Notes: generated from the sequence alone by a model not told the origin. 64,000 bases of DNA from Bacillus sp. FJAT-29937 (GCF_001509555.1 NZ_LMAS01000006.1:140878-204877); one strand, 5' to 3'; counted from the stretch's first letter, positions 26,084-35,681 are shown. Numbers and translations: made by a program.

Positions 26084-26103
26084 GAAAGAATTCCTCCAAA
26101 AAC

Positions 26104-26132
26104 AAAACAGGCTTTCCGAGGGAAACCCTGTT
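26104..26132 (-). terminator. Hairpin between binding-protein and permease genes
   Basis: AAACAGG and CCTGTTT bracket the spacer, with a T-rich tract on the minus-strand 3' side. It probably lets only part of the transcripts continue, giving more binding protein than permease, a common layout in these operons. Confidence 0.5.
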
Positions 26133-26144
26133 TGCTTCGATAAT

Positions 26145-26918
26145 TTAATTTAGAACTTTGTCTTCACCGAACCATTTTTTCGAGATTTCAGCAGCGGTTC
26201 CGTCCGCGCTCAACTCATCAAGGGCTTTTTGCAGTTCTTTTAATAATTCATCGTTTCCTTTTTTCACACCTACACCATATTCTTCTGGTGCTAAAGATTC
26301 GTCAAGGACCTTAAATGTACCCTCTTCTTGGGCCATGTAGTAATCAATCACGACTTCATCAATGATCACCGCATCAGTTCTGCCGGCCTTTAAGTCACTT
26401 AAGGCAAGAACATTATCGGCATACTCGGAAACAGACTTGATGCTGTCTTTAATCGGATTTGCATTTAAGGCATCAGATGCAGAGGAAAGACCTTGAAGAC
26501 CAATCACCTTTCCATCTAAATCAGCCAAAGTGCTAATGTTAGAATCAGCTTTTGTTGCAATTACTTGGGCATTCGCTAAATAAGGCTTTGTGAATAGAAC
26601 CATTTCTTTTCGTTTATCAGTAATGGTATACCCATTCCAGATGAGGTCAATTCGTCCGCTGCTGAGTTCAGATTCCTTTGTTTTCCAATCAATCGGCTGG
26701 AATTTAACTTCTTTCCCCATTTTTTCAACTGCAGCTTTCGCATAATCGATATCAAAGCCTACAAGATTATTTTCCTTATCGCGGAATCCCATAGGAGCAA
26801 ATTTATCGTCAATTCCAATAATAATTTCGTTATCCTTCGTGCTGTCACTTGATGAACAGCCTGTCAAAATAGTAAATACAGTTAATATTGATAGAATAAT
26901 AGCTGAAAAACGTTTCAT
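26145..26918 (-). CDS. Amino-acid-binding lipoprotein of the ABC importer
   Basis: A 257-residue SBP_bac_3 protein. A lipoprotein signal is followed by the lipobox LTGC (Cys near residue 21). The mature part reads GIDDKFAPMGFRDKENNLVG, a typical opening of polar amino-acid receptors, then DIDYAKAAVEKMG and WKTKESELSSGRIDLIWNGY. ATG 26918 follows AAGGTGG; an upstream frame to 26942 adds eight residues without need. It is the first gene of the importer operon. The ligand could be cystine, glutamine or a basic amino acid; the nearby lysine-regulated dapA is separately transcribed and does not prove lysine. Confidence 0.88.
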   Translation of the reverse strand: MKRFSAIILSILTVFTILTGCSSSDSTKDNEIIIGIDDKFAPMGFRDKENNLVGFDIDYAKAAVEKMGKEVKFQPIDWKTKESELSSGRIDLIWNGYTITDKRKEMVLFTKPYLANAQVIATKADSNISTLADLDGKVIGLQGLSSASDALNANPIKDSIKSVSEYADNVLALSDLKAGRTDAVIIDEVVIDYYMAQEEGTFKVLDESLAPEEYGVGVKKGNDELLKELQKALDELSADGTAAEISKKWFGEDKVLN

Positions 26919-27050
26919 TAGTAGTAGACCACCTTTTGTCATAATCCTTTAGCGCGTTACCATATTATCATGATAACAAGATAAAATAAAAAAGTAAATA
27001 GAAATATTAGGAGATTTATTCTAGTAAAAAGGCTGAGAAAATTAGACAAT

Positions 27051-27077
27051 AAAAAAAAGAGGGGAGCGGCCCCTCTT
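27051..27077 (-). terminator. Intrinsic terminator after the M20 amidohydrolase
   Basis: AAGAGGGG and CCCCTCTT form a perfect stem with a five-base loop, followed on the minus strand by eight T residues. Confidence 0.85.
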
Positions 27078-27102
27078 CATTAGAAAAATCCTGTCATATT
27101 GC

Positions 27103-28260
27103 TTAAGCATTTAAAGCCAGCTGAAGCATCGTTTCAATACCTGCTGGAATCGTATCCTCATCTACATCAAATTTTGGATGATGGTGAGGGTACTGGCTTT
27201 TCTCTCCTTGCATGCCAATGTTGACGAAAGCCCCAACTTTTTCCTTCAAATAAAAGGAATAGTCTTCTGCTCCCATTACAGGATCAATGGACATAAACAC
27301 GTCTTCACCAAAGGTTTTTTCGATGATACCTTTCGCATATTCGCATGCTTCTGGGTGATTATATAACGGTGGCGTCCCTTCGATAAAATGATAATGACCT
27401 TTTGCGCCAAAGCTTGCACAAATGTCCTTTGTTAATTGCTCCGTTTTTTCGTGCATTAATTCGGCACCTTCAAATGTTAGGGCGCGAATAGTACCTTGCA
27501 TTGTTACCTTATCTGGGATGACATTATAGGAGTTGCCGGCTTGCATTCCTCCAATTGAAATCACGCCAGCGTGCAAAGGATTCAGGCTTCGGCCGATAAT
27601 GGATTGGAATGACTGAATAAGATGTGTGGCAATATAGATTGGATCTACCGCCTCATGAGGATAACCGCCATGTCCGCCTTTTCCTTCGATCGTGATGTCA
27701 AAGTCATCACTGGAAGCCATTGCATAGCCTGTGGCAAATCCGATTTTGCCAAGCGGTACACCGGACATATAATGGATTCCGTAAATAGCGTCCACACCAT
27801 CTAAAACTCCCTCTTTCACAAGCTGCTTCGCTCCACTAGGAGACGCTTCCTCAGAGCTTTGGAAGATGAATACAATATTATTCTTTACTAAATGCGGATT
27901 TGAGCTCATCCATTTAGCAACAGCGAGCAGTGTAGCTGTGTGGGCATCATGGCCGCATCCGTGCATAACGCCTGGAACAGTCGAAATGTAAGACTTGTCT
28001 CCTTCTTCTTGAAGGGGAAGGGCATCCATATCGGCTCTAAGTGCTATTGTTTTTTTTCCTTCGGTCCCTTTAAAATAGCCGACTACATTAGGTGCTGAAA
28101 AACGATCGTCAACGGGAATTCCGAATTCAGCCATTCTTTCCTTTACATAAGCAGCTGTTTCGTATTCTTGCCCCGATAGCTCAGGGTGCATATGAAAATG
28201 TCTTCGAACTTTAATAGTCCAATCGATTAAATCTGAATCAACTAATTTTGTCTGTAGCAT
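27103..28260 (-). CDS. M20D-family amidohydrolase
   Basis: A 385-residue metalloamidase of the YxeP/hippurate hydrolase type. It removes acyl groups from N-acylated amino acids or related compounds. Metal-binding residues are in RRHFHMHPELSGQE, GVMHGCGHDAHTATLL (CGHD near 100), FQSSEEASPSGA, and the His of YPHHHPKFDVDEDTI near the C-terminus. The dimer domain has GKGGHGGYPHEAVDP. ATG 28260 follows TTGGAGG. It is downstream of the YfcC-like carrier gene, so the two may import and hydrolyse the same acyl-amino compound (inference). Confidence 0.87.
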   Translation of the reverse strand: MLQTKLVDSDLIDWTIKVRRHFHMHPELSGQEYETAAYVKERMAEFGIPVDDRFSAPNVVGYFKGTEGKKTIALRADMDALPLQEEGDKSYISTVPGVMHGCGHDAHTATLLAVAKWMSSNPHLVKNNIVFIFQSSEEASPSGAKQLVKEGVLDGVDAIYGIHYMSGVPLGKIGFATGYAMASSDDFDITIEGKGGHGGYPHEAVDPIYIATHLIQSFQSIIGRSLNPLHAGVISIGGMQAGNSYNVIPDKVTMQGTIRALTFEGAELMHEKTEQLTKDICASFGAKGHYHFIEGTPPLYNHPEACEYAKGIIEKTFGEDVFMSIDPVMGAEDYSFYLKEKVGAFVNIGMQGEKSQYPHHHPKFDVDEDTIPAGIETMLQLALNA

Positions 28261-28317
28261 GATGAATAAAACCTCCAAATCATAATTAAGCCATAAAACT
28301 TTTGGTCATGGAAAAGC

Positions 28318-28370
28318 CTATGGAGCATGCGGTTAGGATCAAAGGTTTCCTCCGCATACCCCATAGGTGA
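28318..28370 (-). terminator. Hairpin between the YfcC-like and amidohydrolase genes
   Basis: CCTATGG...CATGCGG pairs with CCGCAT...CCATAGG. On the minus strand it is followed by CTTTTCC, a weak T tract, so termination may be partial. Confidence 0.45.
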
Positions 28371-28379
28371 ATTCAATTT

Positions 28380-29777
28380 TTAAAAAGGCCCGTATTTTAT
28401 CATTTGTGCAATAAGCAGGAATACAATCGCTAGTCCTGCTTGAATAAATATAAATGGCAATACCCATTTTACCCATTTTGTATAAGGAATGCCAGCCATC
28501 GCAAGCCCCGCAATGAGTACGCCGGATGTTGGGAATATAGAATTGGATATCCCATCGCCAAGCTGAAACGCTAGAACGGCTGTCTGTCTTGTCACGCCTA
28601 CTAAATCAGACAGTGGAGCCATAATTGGCATTGTAAGAGCCGCTTGTCCGCTTCCAGATGGAACGAGGAAATTTAGAAACAGCTGCACGAAAAACATCCC
28701 GATTGCATTTAAGGCTGGCGGAAGCAGACTTAGGAAGGAAGAAGAGTAATAAAGAATTGAATCCATCAGTTTCCCATCCTGGATGACGACGAGGATCGCC
28801 TGTGCAAATCCAATGATAATGGCTCCGCTGATGACTTCTTTTACTCCTTCTAAAAAGCTGTCCGCAATTTTATTCGGGCTTAATTTTCCGATGACCCCGG
28901 CAATAACCCCAAATAATAGGAAGAGGGCGCCGATTTCAGTTATATACCAGCCCAGTTTTAAAACGCCAAAAATGAGTGCAACAAAGTTAAGAAGAAAAAC
29001 AATTAATACTAATTTATGACGAGTTTCGAGCTTTATTTCTGTTTGCTGATGGTTACTTGTTCCTTCGCGGAAGTTGCCAAAGAATTTTAGCTCAGGATTT
29101 TTTTTGATTTTTTTAGCATAGCGATAAATATAAATAACTCCGGCCAAATAGAAAGCCGCGAAAAGAACTAGCCTTAAACCCATGCCAGAAAAAGTTGGCA
29201 GTTCGGCAATGCTTTGGGCAACCCCAATATTAAATGGATTCATAACGGCACTCATAAATCCAATATTCGCTCCAAGTGCTACAATCGCATACCCAACCAT
29301 GGCATCAAAGCCTAAAGCAATGGCTAATGGCGTAATGATCCCTATATAAACGATCGTTTCTTCCGCCATCCCCATCAATGTGCCGCCAGCCGCAAAAAAC
29401 AGCGTTACTACTGGAATAAGCAATAATTCCTTATTGGCTAGCTTGTTAGTAGTACTGAAAATCAAAGCATCGAGAGCGCCAGTCGCCTTTAATACGCCAA
29501 AGGCGCCGCCCACAAGTAAAACGAAAAAGATGATTCCTGCTGCTTGGACCATGCCTGAATGAATGCTAGTAAAAATATGAAAGAATCCAACTGGAGATGG
29601 ATCCGTAAAATGAAATGAGTCCGGAACGACAATAGTGCGTCCAGCTTTCTCAATTCTATCATATTCTCCTGCTGGCAAAATATAAGTCAAAATCGTAGCG
29701 ATGACAATAACAAAGAAAATGAGGACAAAAGCATTGATGTTCAATCCTTTTTTGTCCTGTTGAATAGGATTACCCAT
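28380..29777 (-). CDS. YfcC-family membrane transporter
   Basis: A 465-residue polytopic protein with about twelve helices, of the YfcC/DcuC-like arginine-ornithine or dicarboxylate carrier group. The conserved opening ILTYILPAGEYDR, the GTLMGMAEETIVYIGIITPL segment near residue 130 and the FLVPSGSGQAALTMPIMAPL segment near 370 are diagnostic. It is upstream of an M20 amidohydrolase, a frequent association that suggests uptake of peptides or acyl amino acids. Direct substrate evidence is lacking. Confidence 0.87.
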   Translation of the reverse strand: MGNPIQQDKKGLNINAFVLIFFVIVIATILTYILPAGEYDRIEKAGRTIVVPDSFHFTDPSPVGFFHIFTSIHSGMVQAAGIIFFVLLVGGAFGVLKATGALDALIFSTTNKLANKELLLIPVVTLFFAAGGTLMGMAEETIVYIGIITPLAIALGFDAMVGYAIVALGANIGFMSAVMNPFNIGVAQSIAELPTFSGMGLRLVLFAAFYLAGVIYIYRYAKKIKKNPELKFFGNFREGTSNHQQTEIKLETRHKLVLIVFLLNFVALIFGVLKLGWYITEIGALFLLFGVIAGVIGKLSPNKIADSFLEGVKEVISGAIIIGFAQAILVVIQDGKLMDSILYYSSSFLSLLPPALNAIGMFFVQLFLNFLVPSGSGQAALTMPIMAPLSDLVGVTRQTAVLAFQLGDGISNSIFPTSGVLIAGLAMAGIPYTKWVKWVLPFIFIQAGLAIVFLLIAQMIKYGPF

Positions 29778-30394
29778 TTTTAAGCTCCTTTATTGTAAAA
29801 TAATAAAATTGTCGATATTCCGGTGAAGCGGAAATAGTCTATCGACAAAGTCCATGACTATATGAATGTGTATAAGTTCACAAAATGAATTTTTATGCAC
29901 TTTATTGTAAGATGCATTCAATTATATTGCAATAATAATTTGCGATTTAAAAAATTGGTTAGATTGGCATAGTGGATTATGTTCATAGGAATTATTCCTA
30001 TTTAGGAAAATTGTTCATCCTTAATTAATATTTGGATACTATAGCGATTTCAGTCATTCACCGCCCCATTTCCCTTTAAAAAATGTACTTTAGCCCAAAT
30101 TACTTTTAAAAAGAAGAGATATGGAGCGACGTCTATAATATTTGGAAATATGGAAATAATGGGACTTTTATATTGTTAAATCCATCTTCAGCCGTTATGA
30201 TGGTGATAAAATATAGGGGAGGGATATCATGGAAAATAAGATACGTTCCCGTAGCGATATATATTATTTTAGCAGCCCTCATTTCTCTTGTTGTGATTTG
30301 CGCTGCGCGTGACCGTATGAGTTAGAAGTAGCTTAAAAAATATAAAAGGGACCGAGGCAAGTGGTTTTCCTTTACTGGAAAGAAGGTACTTATT
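29778..30394. other. AT-rich 617-bp intergenic region
   Basis: It separates divergent transport and cyclodeaminase genes. It includes long AT-rich promoter-like sequence and, at 30203-30325, a possible small membrane-peptide frame. I see no tandem repeat or riboswitch. Confidence 0.4.
30203..30325 (+). pseudogene. Possible small membrane peptide, possibly frameshifted
   Basis: From GTG 30203 a 40-residue frame encodes YVPVAIYIILAALISLVV, a clear single transmembrane helix, and stops at 30325. The only good ribosome site, AGGGGAGGG, instead serves ATG 30230 in another frame, which encodes 27 residues without a helix. A one-base shift near 30240 would join that start to the helix. It may be a broken gene, a base error or chance. 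Confidence 0.25.
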
Positions 30395-31384
30395 TTGCTA
30401 GTCATATCAGAAAAACAACTGCGATCCATGTATACAATGAAGGACGCGATTCAGGACTTGGAACAAGCTTTACAACATTACATAGACGGAAAAATTCTTA
30501 ATCCGCACAGGACAGTTCTAGAATTCCCCGAAAAAAATGCATCGGCCCTCTATATGCCTAGTGCCATGGAGCCAATCGGGAAAACGGCCGTCAAGGTAGT
30601 CACCATTTTTCCAAACAATCCATCGGTAGGGAAGAAGACCACTCAGGGTGTCATTATTTTAAGTGACACCGACAATGGAGACCATCTTGCTTGCATGAAT
30701 GCCTCTTATTTAACGAGGCTTCGTACGGGGGCGGTAAGCGGGATTGCTACGAAGTATCTAGCGAAGGAAACGGCATCAACGGTAGCAGTCATTGGCTGCG
30801 GCGGAATGGCAGAGGAGCAGCTTCAGGCTGTTCTGGAGGTTCGTGATATTAAGAAAATCATGCTCTATAATCGAACAAACGAAAGAGCACATGTATTTGC
30901 TGAAAAAATAGCGGATCTTAGCCCAGAGTATAAAGGCGAAATTGCGATTATGGGTCATGCAGATGAAGCAGTTTCGAAAGCGGAAATCGTTATTTGCAGC
31001 ACTCGCTCAGAAACTCCTGTTTTTTCAGGGGAAGCGCTGCAGCCTGGAACACATATTAATGGTGTTGGATCGTATCTCCCGCATATGCAAGAGGTAGACG
31101 TGCAAACTCTTCGTAAATGCTCAAAAATTGTTGCTGATACGATTGAAGGAGTAAAAGATGAGGCTGGTGACTTCATTATTCCTGCAAACAGAGGGGAATG
31201 GAGTTTTTCAGACCTTCATGGGGAAATTGGAGAACTGGCAACAGGGAGAATCGCTGGCAGGGAATCGGATGAAGAGATCACCTTTTTTAAATCAGTTGGG
31301 ATTGCCTATTTTGATTTGGCTGTTGCATCGGCCGCCTATGAAAAGGCTATTAAGCTTGGTATAGGAAGTGAAGTAGAAATATAA
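30395..31384 (+). CDS. Ornithine cyclodeaminase/mu-crystallin family protein
   Basis: A 329-residue NAD(P)-dependent enzyme. The Rossmann segment VAVIGCGGMAEEQLQAV is near residue 130 and LTRLRTGAVSGIATKYLA near 110, both strong family marks. Other conserved points are AVKVVTIFPNNP and a late DLHGEIGELATGR. Members include ornithine cyclodeaminase, alanine dehydrogenase and imine reductases, so the reaction cannot be named. It starts at TTG 30395, with GAAGG eight bases before it. It is not part of a siderophore or opine cluster here. It is closed by a terminator near 31430. Confidence 0.85.
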   Translation: MLVISEKQLRSMYTMKDAIQDLEQALQHYIDGKILNPHRTVLEFPEKNASALYMPSAMEPIGKTAVKVVTIFPNNPSVGKKTTQGVIILSDTDNGDHLACMNASYLTRLRTGAVSGIATKYLAKETASTVAVIGCGGMAEEQLQAVLEVRDIKKIMLYNRTNERAHVFAEKIADLSPEYKGEIAIMGHADEAVSKAEIVICSTRSETPVFSGEALQPGTHINGVGSYLPHMQEVDVQTLRKCSKIVADTIEGVKDEAGDFIIPANRGEWSFSDLHGEIGELATGRIAGRESDEEITFFKSVGIAYFDLAVASAAYEKAIKLGIGSEVEI

Positions 31385-31435
31385 GAAGATAGTTTAGAAA
31401 GGTTCAAACAATAAAATCAATAGAGTTGATATAAA

Positions 31436-31480
31436 AAGGGGCATCCAATAGTCGGAAAATTGACTTATTAGATGCCCCTT
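31436..31480. terminator. Terminator after the cyclodeaminase gene
   Basis: AAGGGGCATC-AATA pairs with TATT-GATGCCCCTT, a stem of about 14 bp. Short A/T runs flank it, so it may act in both directions. Confidence 0.6.
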
Positions 31481-31511
31481 GCACTTTTACTATTTCCATA
31501 AAATTTGCAAC

Positions 31512-31646
31512 TTTATCGAATGAATCGGACAGATCCGTTTTGAAATCTATAAGTAAATAGCTTTCTTTTCGCTCGATAACGGAAGCCAAGTCCGATAACT
31601 TCAAAAAAACAATCTTTTAGATAAATAACGGAACCAGGGTCCTTTT
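31512..31646. repeat. Degenerate hairpin repeat array H
   Basis: Three short hairpins with CGGA...TCC arms start at 31526, 31580 and 31629, spaced 54 and 49 bp. Sequence around the second and third is similar (ATAACGGA...TCC). It looks like a decayed member of the 51-52-bp class. The last hairpin, before T7, can also terminate the plus strand. Confidence 0.4.
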
Positions 31647-31647
31647 T

Positions 31648-33138
31648 TTAACGAATTCCTTTCATGAAGCTCTGGATTTTTGGAGCTAACATAAAAAGGA
31701 TAATTGCAAGCACAATGGAAGCCCCGCCGATGACGCCAAAGTACATTAATTCCGTTTCTGGTGAATAGAACTTAACGATTTGTGCATTAATTGCCCCTGC
31801 AGCTGCCGTTGATAAAAACCATAGGCTCATTGTCTGTGCAGAGAAAGCAGCAGGTGCTAATTTCGTTGTAGCTGAAAGTCCTACAGGTGATAAGCATAGC
31901 TCGCCAAGAGAGACAATTAAATAGCTTAGTGCAAGCCATATTGGACTAACTAGCGAATCTCCGCCACTCAAATACCCTGGCAATAGAATGACAATAAAGG
32001 ATAATCCCGCTAATAATAGAGCGATTGAAAACTTTTGCGGAATGGTTGGCTGGCGCTTTCCTAACTTTATCCAAAGCCAAGCAAATACAGGTGCAAAGAT
32101 GATAATAAATAATGCTGGCAGAGATTGGAACCAAGCTGGTGCAATATGAATGCCTGCAAAATCTAATTGTGTACGCTTATCTGCATAGTTTGCAAGAATA
32201 GTAGCCCCTTGATCATAAATAACCCAGAACATGACAGAAGCAATAAAAAGCGGAATATAGGCAATGACTCGAGAACGTTCCACATCGGTTGTTTTTTTAC
32301 TGCGGTACATCACAATGAAATACAAAGTTGGTATTAAAATACCAAGCACTCCAATGAATGCAATAAATACATCGAATGTTAAATATCCTGCAGGAATAGC
32401 CACTGCGCATAAAACAGCGATTACAATAACAGATAAACTAACAATCTTAAAAACTTTTTTCTTTTCTTCTGGTGATAGTGGGTTAGGAACGATTGTTCCT
32501 GCAAGTCCGAGATTTTTTTTCTTAGTAAAAATAAAAACGAGTAGCCCTAAGAACATCCCAACAGCAGCAAAACCGAAACCTAGATGGAAACTATACCCCA
32601 TAGCACTACCTGTGATTAACGGGGCAAGGAATGCGCCAAGATTAATCCCCATATAGAAAATACTAAATCCAGAATCACGTCGTCCATCTTCTTCGCTATA
32701 CAAGTCACCAACAATACTAGAAACATTCGGTTTCAGTAATCCGGTACCAAGAACAATCAGCACCATAGAAATAAAGAACATCGCTGTATTTCCGGGTATA
32801 GCCAAAGCGATATGACCAAACATAATTAAAATTCCGCCGTAAAATACAGCTTTAGATGTACCGATTAGCCTATCAGCCATCCAACCGCCGATTATTCCCG
32901 ACATATAAACGAGTGCACCGTAAATCGACATTATCGATAGCGCAAATGACTGATCTAACCCTAAACCGCCCTTTGAAACTTCATAGTACATATAGAATAC
33001 AAGAATAGCCCTCATACCGTAATAGGAGAAACGCTCCCAAAATTCAGTGAAGAATAATGTAAATAGTCCCTTTGGGTGGCCAAAAAAACCCTTGCTGGGA
33101 ACGCTTTCAACAATTTGTTTCCTGCCAATATTTGACAT
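31648..33138 (-). CDS. POT-family di/tripeptide transporter, copy 2
   Basis: A 496-residue proton-coupled peptide transporter of the DtpT type. The POT motif EFWERFSYYGMRAILVFYMYY lies near residue 30 and the second POT signature FSIFYMGINLGAFLAPLI near 150. It has about fourteen hydrophobic segments. It starts at ATG 33138, 8 bp after AAGGAGGT. The neighbouring gene at 33375 is a close paralogue in the same orientation, so this is a tandem duplication. A terminator lies between them, so each probably has its own promoter. Peptides are the expected substrate. Confidence 0.93.
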   Translation of the reverse strand: MSNIGRKQIVESVPSKGFFGHPKGLFTLFFTEFWERFSYYGMRAILVFYMYYEVSKGGLGLDQSFALSIMSIYGALVYMSGIIGGWMADRLIGTSKAVFYGGILIMFGHIALAIPGNTAMFFISMVLIVLGTGLLKPNVSSIVGDLYSEEDGRRDSGFSIFYMGINLGAFLAPLITGSAMGYSFHLGFGFAAVGMFLGLLVFIFTKKKNLGLAGTIVPNPLSPEEKKKVFKIVSLSVIVIAVLCAVAIPAGYLTFDVFIAFIGVLGILIPTLYFIVMYRSKKTTDVERSRVIAYIPLFIASVMFWVIYDQGATILANYADKRTQLDFAGIHIAPAWFQSLPALFIIIFAPVFAWLWIKLGKRQPTIPQKFSIALLLAGLSFIVILLPGYLSGGDSLVSPIWLALSYLIVSLGELCLSPVGLSATTKLAPAAFSAQTMSLWFLSTAAAGAINAQIVKFYSPETELMYFGVIGGASIVLAIILFMLAPKIQSFMKGIR

Positions 33139-33326
33139 AATACGACCTCCTTATTATTCTATAATACTTTCGAAAGTTCGAAATTGTCAAAAGGATATTT
33201 AGGAAAAAAAGAAGGTAGTCAGCCTCTAACCATTGGTAATATTGGGTTTCAATTACCGAATTTCTAAAATTTAGTTTTTTTGAAATAATAGATATATTAT
33301 GTTTATTCGGATAGGAAAAACAAAAA

Positions 33327-33350
33327 AGAAGCAAGGACTTCTTGCTTCTT
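33327..33350 (-). terminator. Intrinsic terminator between the two peptide-transporter genes
   Basis: AAGAAGCAAG pairs perfectly with CTTGCTTCTT, followed by six T residues on the minus strand. Confidence 0.8.
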
Positions 33351-33374
33351 TTCGTCAATGACAAGCGCTTTTAA

Positions 33375-34865
33375 TTAACGAATCCCCTTCATAAAGCCCT
33401 GAATTTTCGGAGCTAAGATAAATAGGATGATGGAGAGTACAATGGATGCTCCGCCAATGATACCGAAGTAAGCCATTTCTGTTTCAGGTGTGTAAAATTT
33501 AACAATTTGTGCATTAATAGCTTGAGCAGCAGCGTTTGATAAGAACCATAAGCTCATCGTTTGCGCTGAGAAGGCTGCAGGAGCTAGTTTGGTCGTAGCA
33601 GATAGACCAACTGGTGATAAACATAATTCACCAAGGACGGCAATGAATATACTTAGGACAAGCCATAATGGATTAACCAATGTATCGGTACCGCCAAAGT
33701 ACGCAGGTAAGAGAATTACAAGGAATGATATACCAGCGAATAATAAAGCTATGGAGAATTTTTGCGGGATAGATGGCTGGCGATTTCCTAGTTTCACCCA
33801 GCCCCACGCAAATACTGGTGCCAAAACAATAATAAATAACGGGTTTAATGATTGGAACCAAGCTGGTGAAATCGTAATTCCTGCAAAGTTTAACTGTGTC
33901 CGAGTATCCGCATAAGCTGCAAGGATGGTAGAACCTTGCTCTGCAATGGCCCAGAACATGACGGACGCAATGAAAAGCGGAATATAGGCAATGATTCTTG
34001 AACGTTCTACATCTGTTGTTTTTTTACTTCGATACATGACAACGAAATAAGCAGTTGGAATCAAAATACCCAAAATTCCTACAAGTGCAATAAAGCTATC
34101 AAACGTTAAATACCCGGCAGGAATGGCAATTGCACAAATAATAGCAATAATAACGGCAACTAATCCAAATATCGTAATGGTCTTTTTCTTCTCAGCTGGT
34201 GAAAGTGGATTGTGTACAACGGTGCCAGCGAGACCAAGATTATTTTTCTTTGTAAAAATAAATACTAATAACCCTAAGAACATTCCGACAGCAGCTATAC
34301 CGAAGCCTAAATGGAAGCTATAACCCATTGTACTTCCGACGATTAGTGGTGCGAGGAATCCTCCAAGGTTAATGCCCATGTAGAAAATACTGAAGCCGGA
34401 ATCTCGGCGATTATCTTCTTCACTATAAATTTCCCCGACAACACTTGAAACGTTTGGTTTCAATAAACCTGTACCAAGGACAATCAGTACCATGGAAATA
34501 AAGAAAAGTGTGATATTTCCAGGGATAGCTAAGGCTAAATGACCAAACATAATCAAAATTCCGCCGTAGAAAACGGCTTTTGACGTTCCGAATACTCTGT
34601 CAGCTAACCAGCCGCCAATGATTCCCGACATATATACTAATGATCCGTATATGGACATAATGGCAAGGGCAGTAGGCTGGTCAATGCCTAATCCGCCTTT
34701 TGATACTTCATAGTACATATAGAAAACGAGAATGGCTCTCATTCCATAATAAGAGAAACGCTCCCAGAATTCTGTGAAGAAAAGGGTAAACAATCCTTTA
34801 GGATGTCCAAAAAATCCCTTTTGCGGAACGCTCGCAACAATTTGTTGCTTATCTATTTTAGGCAT
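33375..34865 (-). CDS. POT-family di/tripeptide transporter, copy 1
   Basis: A 496-residue DtpT-like symporter, the tandem paralogue of the gene at 31648. The POT motifs EFWERFSYYG and FSIFYMGINLGGFLAPLI are intact. Differences between copies are spread over the periplasmic loops and the middle: GWVKLG here against LWIKLG, and FGGTDTLVNP against LSGGDSLVSP. No frameshift separates them, so both seem functional. ATG 34865 follows AAGGAGGA with a 7-bp gap; twelve extra codons upstream are unlikely to be used. Confidence 0.93.
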   Translation of the reverse strand: MPKIDKQQIVASVPQKGFFGHPKGLFTLFFTEFWERFSYYGMRAILVFYMYYEVSKGGLGIDQPTALAIMSIYGSLVYMSGIIGGWLADRVFGTSKAVFYGGILIMFGHLALAIPGNITLFFISMVLIVLGTGLLKPNVSSVVGEIYSEEDNRRDSGFSIFYMGINLGGFLAPLIVGSTMGYSFHLGFGIAAVGMFLGLLVFIFTKKNNLGLAGTVVHNPLSPAEKKKTITIFGLVAVIIAIICAIAIPAGYLTFDSFIALVGILGILIPTAYFVVMYRSKKTTDVERSRIIAYIPLFIASVMFWAIAEQGSTILAAYADTRTQLNFAGITISPAWFQSLNPLFIIVLAPVFAWGWVKLGNRQPSIPQKFSIALLFAGISFLVILLPAYFGGTDTLVNPLWLVLSIFIAVLGELCLSPVGLSATTKLAPAAFSAQTMSLWFLSNAAAQAINAQIVKFYTPETEMAYFGIIGGASIVLSIILFILAPKIQGFMKGIR

Positions 34866-35192
34866 GTAAAAATCCTCCTTGCTTTTATCTATAATTTGCA
34901 ATCTTACAGAAAGCTATTCGTATTAAAAAATAATGAGTAATACTATTCTATAATACTTTTGATAGTTTTTAATTGTCAAAACTAATTTTTTACATAGGGT
35001 AATAAAATTGTTTTAATTATTGTAATATAAGCTATTATGCAAAATCGGTCAATAAAAAATAAGTTATTTTAAAATAATAAATTTATTTTGATAAGGTGGA
35101 ATATTCAACATCATCATTGCTTCTATTTAAATGAAAAGCAACCGTTATTTTTCTGCGTTATGTTATAATTTTCCAAAAAAGGGGGAGAAGGG
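34866..35192. other. AT-rich divergent promoter region
   Basis: A 327-bp stretch between the peptide transporter and the thioesterase gene. TATAAT lies near 35165, about 25 bp before the thioesterase start, and is a likely -10 box. I see no other structure. Confidence 0.4.
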
Positions 35193-35675
35193 ATGGAAGA
35201 TGAGGTACTTCATGCAATTCAAGATATTTACCCGGATGACTTTGCCTGGTGCTATGGGTGTGGCCGCTTAAATGAGAATGGCCACCATTTTAGGACGGGC
35301 TGGTTAGGGGAAAAGACGGTAACGTTGTATACGCCTAAAGAAGAACATACCGCCATTCCGGGGTTTGTTTATGGAGGTTTAATCGCATCACTCATTGATT
35401 GTCATGGAACAGGATCTGCCGCATTGGCTCTGCACCGTAAAAATGGGCATAAGATTGGGGATGGAGCGGAGCCGCCGCGATTTGTAACAGGCTCCTTAAA
35501 GGTTGATTTTCTTAAACCGACCCCTCAAGATGTCCCATTAAAAGCAATAGGGGCTGTAACCGAAATACATCCAAAAAAGTGGAAGGTTGACATCGAAGTG
35601 TTCGCCGAGGATATGATATGCGCCCGCGGCGAAGTCATCGCGGTTGTCATGCCCAGCACATTCGCCAAGACGTAA
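35193..35675 (+). CDS. Hotdog-fold thioesterase, PaaI-like
   Basis: A 160-residue single-domain hotdog protein. The central helix segment GFVYGGLIASLIDCHGTGSA is the 4HBT active-site region, and RFVTGSLKVDFLKPTP is the adjoining strand. CYGCG near residue 20 is a feature of a Firmicute subgroup. It likely hydrolyses acyl-CoA thioesters in the cytoplasm. It starts at ATG 35193 after GGGGGAGAAGG. A strong terminator follows. Substrate is not apparent from context. Confidence 0.8.
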   Translation: MEDEVLHAIQDIYPDDFAWCYGCGRLNENGHHFRTGWLGEKTVTLYTPKEEHTAIPGFVYGGLIASLIDCHGTGSAALALHRKNGHKIGDGAEPPRFVTGSLKVDFLKPTPQDVPLKAIGAVTEIHPKKWKVDIEVFAEDMICARGEVIAVVMPSTFAKT

Positions 35676-35681
35676 TAAAAT

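Noticed and set aside
24669..26918. Dedicated lysine importer because of the neighbouring L-box
   Set aside because: The L-box lies downstream of this operon and controls only dapA. The binding protein does not reveal its ligand.
31404..31604. A 66-residue minus-strand frame that reads like a protein
   Set aside because: It lies across a terminator and the hairpin repeats of array H and has no ribosome site. The apparent protein character comes from the repeat sequence.
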